Shown: positions 27,609 through 35,866 of the stretch, in pieces
How positions within the stretch are numbered: position 1 is the first letter of the stretch
Layout: every line of letters starts with the position of its first letter
Source: Citrobacter europaeus
Lineage (GTDB): Bacteria; Pseudomonadota; Gammaproteobacteria; Enterobacterales; Enterobacteriaceae
Assembly (NCBI GenBank): GCA_020099315.1
Contig: CP083650.1
Location: forward strand, 1,364,001 to 1,428,000
Reading direction: 5' to 3'
DNA length: 64,000 bases
The notes under the pieces: generated by a model
Told to the model about the DNA's origin: nothing
Seen by the model: the letters and a program-made list of their open reading frames with translations, nothing else
The model's database searches: none
Translations under genes and position numbers: made by a program

Positions 27609-28070
27609 ATGACGACAACAGCAAAAGAGGTGATGGTTGGTGATAAGACGCTTACCGTTGTGCAACTGGAGCCCTGGCAGCGTCTGGCGTTTATTGCTGA
27701 TTTACAGAAAGATTTCCTGGCACCTCTGCTTAAAAATGCAGAAACAAACGATCTGAATATGCTTTTTTCTGGGGGTAAAAATGGCGATTTTGACGTGATG
27801 GCATTGATTTCAGCGTTTTCTGGTTCTCTTGACGGTCAGCGTATTGAGAAATGGACCCGCCGTGTGCTGACGGAGGGCATGGTCATCTATACGCGCCCTG
27901 ACGGTCAGCGGGCAAAGCTCAGCTTTGGCGAACTGAATAAGTTTTTCACCCACCCCAGCCAAATTATTCTGCTACTAAAAGAGGTTATCGTCTGGAATCT
28001 GGCCGATTTCAACCAATTGATGGGCACCTTCACGCCGAAAGCGACCACGGTGGTGAAAGAGAGGGAATAA
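27609..28070 (+). CDS. Small cytosolic protein of the T1SS operon, possible chaperone (unknown)
   Basis: I place the start at the ATG at 27609, seven bases after an AAGGA site; an ATG at 27600 is too close to that site. The 153-residue protein has no signal or membrane segment. Its N-terminus (VMVGDKTLTVVQLEPWQRL) and helical body with a conserved-looking TRRVLTEGMVIYTRPDG segment remind me of phage tail assembly chaperones. That likeness is from memory and unverified. It is 34 bases after the HlyD gene, on the same strand and with similar base composition, so it probably belongs to the secretion operon. I do not recognise a defined family. Confidence 0.6.
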   Translation: MTTTAKEVMVGDKTLTVVQLEPWQRLAFIADLQKDFLAPLLKNAETNDLNMLFSGGKNGDFDVMALISAFSGSLDGQRIEKWTRRVLTEGMVIYTRPDGQRAKLSFGELNKFFTHPSQIILLLKEVIVWNLADFNQLMGTFTPKATTVVKERE

Positions 28071-28133
28071 CCGTTAAAAACCCTTTTTGCTCATGATAGC
28101 TACACTTAACTCAGTAATGAGAGAAGGGTTGTC

Positions 28134-28401
28134 ATGAGCGAGACAATCCCTGTTGGCATCAGGGATTGTTTGTCGTGGGGTGATTTTGAACCTGCATTGC
28201 CTGAAATGGGGAGAGGGTGACAGATACCCCCCCGACAAGAGGAGTGACTTTCAGTCTGCGACAGTAACTGTGGTCCAACCGCTGCTTGCACCATTAACAT
28301 TACTCAAACACTATATGGCGCAATAGCCGGGTGCTTATCTTTCAGGACTGCGCTATTTCAATCCCTGGCCAGAGGTAATGGGTCTGCGCTACGGGCGTTA
28401 A
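28134..28401 (+). pseudogene. ybgA: ybgA remnant (DUF523-DUF1722), internally deleted and broken
   Basis: At 28134 an ATG with an AGAAGGG site opens MSETIPVGIRDC, which resembles the N-terminus of DUF523-type proteins (IPVGISxCLLG). The frame then drifts and stops at 28220. From about 28270 another frame reads PLTLLKHYMAQ, a TAG stop, then PGAYLSGLRYFNPWPEVMGL, which resembles the C-terminus of DUF1722. The middle (over 200 codons) is missing. ybgA lies directly upstream of phrB in E. coli, which supports the identity. The likeness is read by eye. Confidence 0.65.
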
Positions 28402-28422
28402 GTCTTTTTCTTCAGGAGTATT

Positions 28423-29841
28423 ATGACCACGCATCTGGTCTGGTTTCGACGTGATTTACGTCTGCATGACAACCTCGCGCTGGCGGCGGCTTGTCGGGAT
28501 CGTTCTGCACAGGTTTTGGCGCTATATATCTCGACGCCTGAACAGTGGAAGGCACACGAAATGGCCCCACGTCAGGCGGCATTTATCAGCGCCCAGCTAA
28601 ATGCGTTGCAAACGGCGCTGGCAGAAAAAGGCATTCCGCTTTTGTTTCATGAAGTCGCCGATTTTGCGGGCAGCGTGGAAATCGTCAAAAACGTCTGCGC
28701 AGAGCATGGCGTTAGCCGATTATTTTATAACTATCAGTACGAAATTAACGAACGCCAGCGTGATGCTGCCGTCGAGAAGTCATTACCTCATGCGGTGTGT
28801 GAAGGGTTTGACGACAGCGTGATCCTGCCTCCGGGGGCGGTCATGACCGGCAATCACGAGATGTATAAAGTTTTTACGCCGTTTAAAAATGCCTGGCTGA
28901 AGCGGATTAAAGACGGTGTTCCAGAATGCGTTAGCGCGCCGACGGTGAGAGAAAAAGGCGCTCTTGATGCTCCGTTAACACCTATAACACTGGGCTACCC
29001 GCAGCAAGATTTTGATGCGCAGCTGTTTGCGGCGGAAGAAAAATTGGCTATCGCGCAATTACGCCAGTTTTGCCTGCAGGCTGCGGGAGAATATGAGCAG
29101 TTGCGTGATTTCCCGGCGGTTGAGGGCACCAGTCGATTATCTGCGAGCCTGGCGACGGGAGGATTGTCGCCGCGCCAGTGTCTGAATCGACTGCTTACAG
29201 AGCAACCTCAGGCGCTTGAGGGCGGGGCTGGCAGCGTCTGGCTGAACGAGCTTATCTGGCGTGAATTTTATCGTCATCTGATGACTTACCATCCGGCGCT
29301 GTGTCGGCATCAACCCTTTATCCGCTGGACCGAACGCGTGCAATGGCAAAATAACCCTGCGCATTTGCAGGCCTGGCAAACGGGAAAAACGGGGTATCCG
29401 ATTGTGGATGCGGCGATGCGCCAGCTCAACGCCACGGGCTGGATGCATAATCGTTTACGCATGATTGCGGCCAGTTTTTTGGTGAAAGACCTGCTGATCG
29501 ACTGGCGTAAAGGCGAACAGTATTTTATGTCGCAACTGATAGATGGCGACCTGGCGGCCAATAACGGCGGCTGGCAGTGGGCTGCCTCAACCGGAACCGA
29601 CGCTGCGCCGTATTTCCGTATCTTTAACCCCACAACTCAGGGCGAAAAATTTGATCGTGACGGTGAGTTTATCCGCCAGTGGCTGCCGGAACTGCGCGAC
29701 GTGCCGGGTAAAGCTATTCATGACCCGTGGACGTGGGCTGAAAAAACGCAGGTGACGCTTAACTATCCTCGTCAGATTGTCGATCATAAACAAGCCAGAC
29801 TGGCGACGCTGGCGGCATATGAGACGGCGCGTAAAGAGTAA
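28423..29841 (+). CDS. phrB: PhrB, deoxyribodipyrimidine photolyase
   Basis: The 472 residues equal the E. coli length. The N-terminal antenna-binding domain begins TTHLVWFRRDLRLHDNLALA. The C-terminal helical FAD domain contains the family motifs WLNELIWREFYRHLM, YPIVDAAMRQLNATGWMHNR, and GDLAANNGGWQWAASTGTD. It repairs cyclobutane pyrimidine dimers using blue light. A CAGGAG site precedes the ATG. Its usual upstream partner ybgA is reduced to a remnant, so its transcription may now start in the ybgA remains. Confidence 0.98.
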   Translation: MTTHLVWFRRDLRLHDNLALAAACRDRSAQVLALYISTPEQWKAHEMAPRQAAFISAQLNALQTALAEKGIPLLFHEVADFAGSVEIVKNVCAEHGVSRLFYNYQYEINERQRDAAVEKSLPHAVCEGFDDSVILPPGAVMTGNHEMYKVFTPFKNAWLKRIKDGVPECVSAPTVREKGALDAPLTPITLGYPQQDFDAQLFAAEEKLAIAQLRQFCLQAAGEYEQLRDFPAVEGTSRLSASLATGGLSPRQCLNRLLTEQPQALEGGAGSVWLNELIWREFYRHLMTYHPALCRHQPFIRWTERVQWQNNPAHLQAWQTGKTGYPIVDAAMRQLNATGWMHNRLRMIAASFLVKDLLIDWRKGEQYFMSQLIDGDLAANNGGWQWAASTGTDAAPYFRIFNPTTQGEKFDRDGEFIRQWLPELRDVPGKAIHDPWTWAEKTQVTLNYPRQIVDHKQARLATLAAYETARKE

Positions 29842-30001
29842 AGGCATGGTGGATTTTGCGTAATGCCTTCCAGCAGAATGAAAGTGTTGCGGTCTGGGGC
29901 TTTTAGCGCTGAAGCGTGCGCGCAAGGTTGTTAATGCCCTGATGCAGATGCTTTTATCTGGCAGTAAAGTTCCGTCATCTTCATTCAGGTGATGGAACTT
30001 G

Positions 30002-30928
30002 ATGACAATGCCAACAACCTCCACACCGCACGATGCGGTGTTTAAAACGTTTTTACATCACCCCGAAACCGCGCGGGATTTTCTCGACATTCACCTGCCA
30101 GCTGAACTGCGGACGCTTTGCGATTTGAATTCGCTGAAGCTGGAGTCAGAAAGTTTTATTGAAGCGGATTTACGTTCGCGCTACTCCGACGTGCTCTGGT
30201 CTTTGCACACACGCAACGGTGACGGTTATGTCTATGTGGTGATAGAGCATCAAAGTTCAGCCGAGCCGCATATGGCTTTTCGTCTGTTGCGTTATGCGAT
30301 GGCGGCGATGCAGCGCCATCTGGACGCAGGGCATAAGGAACTGCCACTAGTGATACCGATGCTCTTTTATCATGGCTGCCGAAGCCCCTATCCGCACTCA
30401 TTGTGCTGGCTGGATGCCTTTGCCGACCCCGTGGCGGCAAGACAGCTTTATTCCAGCGCATTTCCGTTGGTAGACATAACGGTGGTACCCGATGATGAGA
30501 TCATGGCTCACAGACGAATGGCGCTGCTGGAATTAATGCAAAAACATATCCGTCAGCGGAATTTGCTGGGGCTGGTAGAGCAACTGGCCACGCTGCTCCT
30601 TACTGGATGCGCTAATGACACGCAATTACAGGCGATGTTTAATTACATCCTACAATCTGGCGACGAATCTCGTTTTAATGAATTTATGCAGGAGATAGCG
30701 CAACGGATCCCCCAACATAAGGAGAGGCTGATGACTATTGCAGAGCGGTTACGGTTAGATGGATTACAGGAAGGGTTACAGCAGGGATTACAGCAGGGAT
30801 TACAGCAGGGTAAACAAGAAGCCGCATTACGTATAGCGCAAACAATGTTGGAGCAGAAAATAGATCGCGAAATGGTGCTACTGGTTACAGGTCTTACTGA
30901 AGAGGAACTCGCAGCCATTCATGCATAA
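30002..30928 (+). CDS. Rpn-family recombination-promoting nuclease/putative transposase
   Basis: The 308-residue protein opens with the Rpn signature (TPHDAVFKTFLHHPETARDF, LPAEL). The PD-(D/E)XK-like core is visible as YSDVLWS and YVYVVIEHQSS, with the catalytic Asp and Glu-x-Gln in the expected order. RpnA-E of E. coli are Ca2+-stimulated DNA endonucleases that raise recombination. The C-terminal tail has a tandem EGLQQGLQQGLQQGKQE repeat. The ATG at 30002 follows AGGTGATGG; a TTG just upstream is the alternative start. It stands alone between phrB and dtpD. Confidence 0.85.
   Translation: MTMPTTSTPHDAVFKTFLHHPETARDFLDIHLPAELRTLCDLNSLKLESESFIEADLRSRYSDVLWSLHTRNGDGYVYVVIEHQSSAEPHMAFRLLRYAMAAMQRHLDAGHKELPLVIPMLFYHGCRSPYPHSLCWLDAFADPVAARQLYSSAFPLVDITVVPDDEIMAHRRMALLELMQKHIRQRNLLGLVEQLATLLLTGCANDTQLQAMFNYILQSGDESRFNEFMQEIAQRIPQHKERLMTIAERLRLDGLQEGLQQGLQQGLQQGKQEAALRIAQTMLEQKIDREMVLLVTGLTEEELAAIHA
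30761..30820 (+). repeat. Tandem 12-bp repeat inside the Rpn gene
   Basis: Five consecutive 12-base units of the type GGATTACAGCAG encode (D/E)GLQ(E/Q) tetrapeptide repeats. Units three and four are identical; the first and last have diverged. The unit is a multiple of three, so slippage would lengthen or shorten the tail without a frameshift. Confidence 0.9.
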
Positions 30929-30934
30929 TTACCT

Positions 30935-30974
30935 GAAAAAACAGGCCCGAATCTTATCACATCATCGGGCCTGT
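30935..30974 (-). terminator. Terminator after dtpD
   Basis: ACAGGCCCGA / TCGGGCCTGT forms a stem, and on the minus strand it is followed by six T residues. It lies between the convergent ends of the rpn gene and dtpD. Confidence 0.82.
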
Positions 30975-30978
30975 ACAC

Positions 30979-32460
30979 TCAGGACTCTACCGCTAACGCA
31001 CGGTTTCTGAATTTCAGCGACTGGTACAGCCAAATCAGCAGCACCAGCACCACGCAGGCCAGTGCGCCCCAGGTAATTTCGCTAAAGACATCAATGTATG
31101 CATTGATGGAGTAGTTGATAGCGCCCGCAGCGTCAAACGAACCTTGCGAGGTCTGATCGGCGATAACGCCTGCCAGGTAGTTGGCGATGGCGCCGGAAAG
31201 CAGCATATAAATGCCGGTTAACACGCCGGTTACACCAGGGATCTCAATACGCGTAATTTGCGACATTGCCACCGGGTCAATAAACAGTTCGGCAAAGCCC
31301 ATGACCGCCAGTCCCAGTACCATCAACGGCATGGAAGAGTGGCCGTAAGCCGCGGACCAGCGAGCGCTCAAGGTCAGAATACAGAAGCCTGCGCTCATTA
31401 AACCGAGCCCGAGAGCAAATTTACCCCAGATTCGTACGGTACGATTGCCGCCAACGCTTTCTTTGAGCACCCAGGCCAGCACGATACCGCAGAGCATCAC
31501 GGCAAAAGCGTTAACCGACTGGAACATCGCAGTAGGGACGGAATACCCCAGAATATCGCGGTTAACGAAGCGGTCGATATACAGGCTGATCGAGCTTCCG
31601 CCCTGTTGAGCAAAGGCCCAGAACAACAAGCTGAAGAAGGTCAGTGTGACGATAAGCCCCAGCTCTTTGCGCTGCTTCTGAGTCTGCGCCTGGCGATAAA
31701 TCTTTGCCAGAACAGCGAGGCCAATAACAGTGGCAACGATCAGGGCGTAAACGGACCACTCTTTCCAGAACAGGACAGTAATCAGCAGCGGTGCTGCAAC
31801 CAGCAGAACTAACAGCCAGGCCCAGTTTGGCAGCACATATTTTTTCGCACACAGGACGGCCTTGTTGACACCGGTAGTATGGGCGAAATGGCGATTACCG
31901 CATAAGAAAATCACCAGCCCCGCCAGCATACCAATCGCGGCCAGCGCAAAACCCATCGCCCAACTGTACTCTTCCTGCACGTAGCCGCAGGCAATGGGCG
32001 CGATGATTGAACCAATATTCCCGGCAGCGTAGAGCAGAGAGAATCCACCGTCGCGGCGCGGATCTTCAGGTTGATACAATTCGCCCAGCAGGCAACTGAT
32101 GTTGGATTTAAACAGACCATAGCCGCAGACAATTATCGCCAGAGACAAATAGAGGAACGCTGGAGCCATTTCGCTGGCGCCCAATACCAGATGCCCCACC
32201 GCCATTAAAAATGCGCCTATCATTACCGCCATCCGGTTGCCGAGCACTTTATCGGCCAGGTATCCCCCAAGAATCGGCGTGACGTAGACCAGCGAGCAGT
32301 AGGCGCTGAACAGTTCATAAGCGTGATTATCGTCGTACTTAAGCTGGTTAGTGAGATACAGGATCAGTAGCGCACGCATACCGTAAAAACTGAAGTATTC
32401 CCAAATTTGTAGCGCGACGACGTAATAAATCGCCCGTGGTTGAGATGCTTGTTTATTCAT
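30979..32460 (-). CDS. dtpD: DtpD, proton-dependent peptide transporter
   Basis: The 493-residue POT/PTR2-family protein (YbgH in E. coli) has the N-terminal family motif as QIWEYFSFYGMRALLILYL and a second PTR2 motif near GLFKSNISCLLGELY. About 14 membrane helices are visible. It takes up di- and tripeptides with protons at the inner membrane. It is divergent from ybgI. An uptake route for small peptides is notable next to pcp and pxpBCA, although dtpD is backbone and transcribed away from them. Confidence 0.95.
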   Translation of the reverse strand: MNKQASQPRAIYYVVALQIWEYFSFYGMRALLILYLTNQLKYDDNHAYELFSAYCSLVYVTPILGGYLADKVLGNRMAVMIGAFLMAVGHLVLGASEMAPAFLYLSLAIIVCGYGLFKSNISCLLGELYQPEDPRRDGGFSLLYAAGNIGSIIAPIACGYVQEEYSWAMGFALAAIGMLAGLVIFLCGNRHFAHTTGVNKAVLCAKKYVLPNWAWLLVLLVAAPLLITVLFWKEWSVYALIVATVIGLAVLAKIYRQAQTQKQRKELGLIVTLTFFSLLFWAFAQQGGSSISLYIDRFVNRDILGYSVPTAMFQSVNAFAVMLCGIVLAWVLKESVGGNRTVRIWGKFALGLGLMSAGFCILTLSARWSAAYGHSSMPLMVLGLAVMGFAELFIDPVAMSQITRIEIPGVTGVLTGIYMLLSGAIANYLAGVIADQTSQGSFDAAGAINYSINAYIDVFSEITWGALACVVLVLLIWLYQSLKFRNRALAVES

Positions 32461-32749
32461 TATTTTCTCGAAGTAAATGCCTCACGACAGGCTGAACGTG
32501 CTGCGCGAGTGTGTTTCCTTAAAGTTGTAACTTTGATACAGATCTGATTATTTTTGCAATATGCTGTCTGATTGCATAAATATACATGAATTAGATCGCG
32601 TAGTGGTAAGCAAATCACGTTCAAAGCAGGTGTGATTGTTTCTTGATGTGTCAGTGAAATGGCTATCGACGAACGCAGGCGAGGACGCTATTTTAACCTA
32701 AGCTGTGTAGCTGTTTGAGCAAGCAGAATTTATGACTACGAGGACGATG

Positions 32750-33493
32750 ATGAAAAACACCGAACTGGAACAACTGATCAACGACAAACTGAACAGCGCC
32801 GCCATTAGCGACTACGCGCCGAATGGTTTGCAGGTTGAGGGCAAAGAGACGGTGCATAAAATCGTGACCGGCGTGACCGCAAGTCAGGCGTTGCTGGACG
32901 AGGCAGTGCGCCTGGAGGCGGATGCGGTCATCGTTCATCACGGTTATTTCTGGAAAGGCGAATCTCCGGTAATTCGCGGCATGAAGCGGCATCGTCTGAA
33001 AACGCTGTTGGAAAATGATATCAACCTGTATGGCTGGCACCTGCCGCTGGATGCCCACCCGGAACTGGGGAATAACGCGCAGTTGGCCGCGCTGTTAGGG
33101 ATTACCGTAATGGGTGAAATCGAGCCGTTGGTGCCATGGGGGGAACTCTCCATGCCGGTTCCGGGACTGGAGCTGGCATCGTGGATTGAAGCGCGTTTAG
33201 GCCGTAAACCGTTATGGTGTGGTGATACCGGGCCGGAGAAAGTTCAGCGCGTCGCCTGGTGTACAGGCGGCGGTCAAAGTTTTATTGATAGCGCAGCCCG
33301 ATTTGGCGTCGATGCCTTTATCACCGGTGAAGTCTCAGAGCAAACCATTCACTCAGCCCGCGAGCAGGGGCTGCATTTTTATGCTGCCGGTCACCATGCG
33401 ACCGAACGCGGCGGCATTCGCGCTTTAAGCGAGTGGCTGAATGAAAACACCGATCTGGACGTAACATTTATCGATATTCCTAATCCAGCCTAA
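32750..33493 (+). CDS. ybgI: YbgI, Nif3-family dinuclear metal protein
   Basis: The start MKNTELEQLINDKLNS at 32750 gives 247 residues, the E. coli length. The Nif3 signature is SDYAPNGLQVEG with metal-binding histidines in DAVIVHHGYFWKG and later AAGHHATERGG. It was labelled type 2 GTP cyclohydrolase I, but that activity is doubtful and its role is unsettled. It begins the ybgI-pxpB-pxpC-pxpA row, 15 bases before pxpB. Confidence 0.95.
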   Translation: MKNTELEQLINDKLNSAAISDYAPNGLQVEGKETVHKIVTGVTASQALLDEAVRLEADAVIVHHGYFWKGESPVIRGMKRHRLKTLLENDINLYGWHLPLDAHPELGNNAQLAALLGITVMGEIEPLVPWGELSMPVPGLELASWIEARLGRKPLWCGDTGPEKVQRVAWCTGGGQSFIDSAARFGVDAFITGEVSEQTIHSAREQGLHFYAAGHHATERGGIRALSEWLNENTDLDVTFIDIPNPA

Positions 33494-33508
33494 TAAAGAG
33501 GGACGAAA

Positions 33509-34165
33509 GTGCAGCGAGCGCGTTGTTATCTGTTAGGTGAAACGGCGGTGGTTCTTGAGCTGGAACCGCCCATTACGCTGGCGACTCAGAAACGCATCTG
33601 GCGTCTGGCCCAGCGTCTGGTTGATGCCCCGAATGTGCTTGAAGCTATTCCGGGCATGAACAATATCACGGTGACCTTGCGCGACCCGCAAACGCTGGCG
33701 CTGGATGCGATTGAACGCCTGCAGCGCTGGTGGGAAGAGAGTGAGGCGTTGGAACCGGATTCGCGCTTTATAGAAATTCCCGTGACCTATGGCGGTGAGT
33801 TTGGCCCCGATCTGGCTGAGGTCGCCCGGCACAGCGGATTAAGCGACAAGCAGGTTGTGGAACTTCATGCATCGGTTGATTACGTGGTGTGGTTTATCGG
33901 CTTTCAGCCGGGATTTCCCTATCTTGGGAGCTTACCTGAACAACTCCATACCCCAAGGCGTGCGGAACCTCGCCTGATTGTTCCGGCAGGTTCAGTGGGT
34001 ATTGGCGGATCCCAAACGGGCGTTTATCCGCTTTCCACGCCAGGCGGATGGCAACTGATTGGTCGTACCCCCGTTGCGTTATTTGATCCAAAACGAGAGG
34101 AACCAATTCTGTTACGGGCTGGCGATACCGTGCGTTTTGTCCCGCAGAAGGAGGGGATATGTTAA
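33509..34165 (+). CDS. pxpB: PxpB (YbgJ), 5-oxoprolinase subunit
   Basis: The 218-residue protein has a GTG start with an AGAGGGACG site. Features of the KipI/allophanate-hydrolase subunit 1 family are visible: AIPGMNNITVTLRDP, the conserved FIGFQPGFPYLG, and VGIGGSQTGVYPLSTPGGW. With PxpA and PxpC it forms the ATP-dependent bacterial 5-oxoprolinase, which opens L-pyroglutamate to glutamate. It overlaps pxpC by 7 bases. Confidence 0.95.
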   Translation: MQRARCYLLGETAVVLELEPPITLATQKRIWRLAQRLVDAPNVLEAIPGMNNITVTLRDPQTLALDAIERLQRWWEESEALEPDSRFIEIPVTYGGEFGPDLAEVARHSGLSDKQVVELHASVDYVVWFIGFQPGFPYLGSLPEQLHTPRRAEPRLIVPAGSVGIGGSQTGVYPLSTPGGWQLIGRTPVALFDPKREEPILLRAGDTVRFVPQKEGIC

Positions 34166-35091
34166 ACATTATTCGCGCGGGCATGTATACCTCAGTACAG
34201 GACGGGGGACGCCATAGTTTTCGTCAATCCGGAATCAGTCACTGTGGCGCACTGGATAAACCGGCGCTGAACGTCGCTAACCTGCTGGTGGGTAATGATG
34301 CGAATGCTGCAGCGCTGGAAATTACGCTGGGGCAACTGGTGGTGGAATTTGAAACCGATGGCTGGTTTGCCCTGACCGGTGCGGGATGCGAAGCGCATCT
34401 GGATCATACTCCCGTGTGGAGCGGATGGCGGCTACCGATGAAAGCCGGCCAGCGCCTGACGCTAAAACGGCCGCATCACGGTATGCGCAGCTACCTGGCG
34501 GTTGCGGGCGGCTTTGATGTCCCCGAAGTCATGGGCTCGCGCAGTACCGATCTTAAAGTTGGCATTGGCGGGCTGGAAGGGCGTTTGCTGCGCGATGGCG
34601 ATCGGCTGGCAATTGGCGTATCTACCCGGCAATTCAGCGGACCGCAGGGTGTAAAACAGCTCATGTGGGGCAACCATATTCGTGCGCTTCCCGGACCTGA
34701 ATATCAGGAGTTTGACGAGGTATCACAGGCTTCTTTCTGGCGCTCGCCGTGGCAGCTTAGCCCACAAAGTAACCGTATGGGGTACCGCCTGCAGGGGCAG
34801 CCGCTGACGCGCATGACCGATCGCGAACTGCTGTCACATGGTTTGCTCCCCGGCGTGGTACAGGTTCCGCACAATGGTCAGCCGATCGTGCTGATGAATG
34901 ATGCTCAGACGACGGGCGGCTATCCGCGCATCGCCTGTATCATTGAGGCGGATATGTATCATCTGGCGCAGATCCCGCTCGGCCAGCCGATTCATTTTGT
35001 GCAGTGTTCGCTGGAGGAAGCGCTTAAGGCGCGACAGGAACGGCAGCGTTACCTGGAACAATTAACATGGCGACTTAACAATGAAAATTGA
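34159..35091 (+). CDS. pxpC: PxpC (YbgK), 5-oxoprolinase subunit
   Basis: The 310-residue protein belongs to the KipA/allophanate hydrolase subunit 2 family. It begins MLNIIRAGMYTSVQDGGRH, followed by GISHCGALDKPALNVAN, and has the family stretch SNRMGYRLQGQPL and the late TTGGYPRIACI motif. It works with PxpB and PxpA on pyroglutamate. It overlaps pxpB at its start and pxpA by 11 bases at its end, so the three are translated as a unit. Confidence 0.95.
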   Translation: MLNIIRAGMYTSVQDGGRHSFRQSGISHCGALDKPALNVANLLVGNDANAAALEITLGQLVVEFETDGWFALTGAGCEAHLDHTPVWSGWRLPMKAGQRLTLKRPHHGMRSYLAVAGGFDVPEVMGSRSTDLKVGIGGLEGRLLRDGDRLAIGVSTRQFSGPQGVKQLMWGNHIRALPGPEYQEFDEVSQASFWRSPWQLSPQSNRMGYRLQGQPLTRMTDRELLSHGLLPGVVQVPHNGQPIVLMNDAQTTGGYPRIACIIEADMYHLAQIPLGQPIHFVQCSLEEALKARQERQRYLEQLTWRLNNEN

Positions 35092-35815
35092 TCTCAACGC
35101 GGACCTCGGTGAGGGATGCGCTAACGATGCGGCGCTGCTGCAACTGGTGTCTTCAGCCAATGTTGCCTGTGGGTTTCACGCCGGAGATGCGCAAACCATG
35201 CTCTTAAGCGTGCGCGAGGCGCTAAAAAATGGCGTGGCGATAGGCGCGCATCCGAGCTTTCCGGATCGGGAAAATTTTGGCCGTAGCGCCATGACCCTGC
35301 CCGCACAAACGGTGTATGCGCAGACGCTGTATCAAATTGGCGCGCTGGCTGCCATCACGCAGGCGGAGGGCGGCGTAATGCGTCATGTCAAACCGCACGG
35401 TATGCTTTATAACCAGGCGGCGAAAGATCCTCAGTTGGCTGATGCGATTGCGAAAGCGGTTCATGCCTGCGATCCATCGCTGGTTCTGGTAGGACTGGCA
35501 GGAAGCGAACTGATTCGTGCCGCAGAACACTATGGCCTGGTAACGCGTCAGGAAGTTTTTGCCGATCGGGGTTATCAGGCCGATGGCAGTCTGGTGCCGC
35601 GTAACCAGCCGGGAGCACTGATTGAGGATGAAGAGCAGGCGCTGGCGCAAACGTTAGAAATGGTGCAATCCGGCAGAGTAAAAAGCCAGAGTGGAACATG
35701 GGCGAGCGTGACGGCCCAGACGGTATGCATTCATGGGGATGGCGAGCACGCACTCGCTTTTGCCCGTCGCTTGCGTAGCGCCTTTAATGCATGCAATATT
35801 CAAATTAGCGCATAA
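35081..35815 (+). CDS. pxpA: PxpA (YbgL), 5-oxoprolinase subunit
   Basis: The 244-residue LamB/YcsF-family protein begins MKIDLNADLGEGCANDAALL and contains ANVACGFHAGDAQTM, GAHPSFPDRENFGR and the late VCIHGD motif that are diagnostic of the family. Together with PxpB and PxpC it converts 5-oxo-L-proline to glutamate at the cost of ATP. It is followed after 51 bases by the DUF969/DUF979 pair, which E. coli K-12 lacks here. Confidence 0.95.
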   Translation: MKIDLNADLGEGCANDAALLQLVSSANVACGFHAGDAQTMLLSVREALKNGVAIGAHPSFPDRENFGRSAMTLPAQTVYAQTLYQIGALAAITQAEGGVMRHVKPHGMLYNQAAKDPQLADAIAKAVHACDPSLVLVGLAGSELIRAAEHYGLVTRQEVFADRGYQADGSLVPRNQPGALIEDEEQALAQTLEMVQSGRVKSQSGTWASVTAQTVCIHGDGEHALAFARRLRSAFNACNIQISA

Positions 35816-35866
35816 ATTTTTATATAAAACAATAATATATTACACAACAACATAAGGGATTTAATT

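Noticed and set aside
28134..28220. A genuine 28-residue small protein (start with a good ribosome site)
   Set aside because: Its sequence looks like the first codons of a DUF523 protein, and its partner C-terminus lies just downstream, so a decayed ybgA explains it better.
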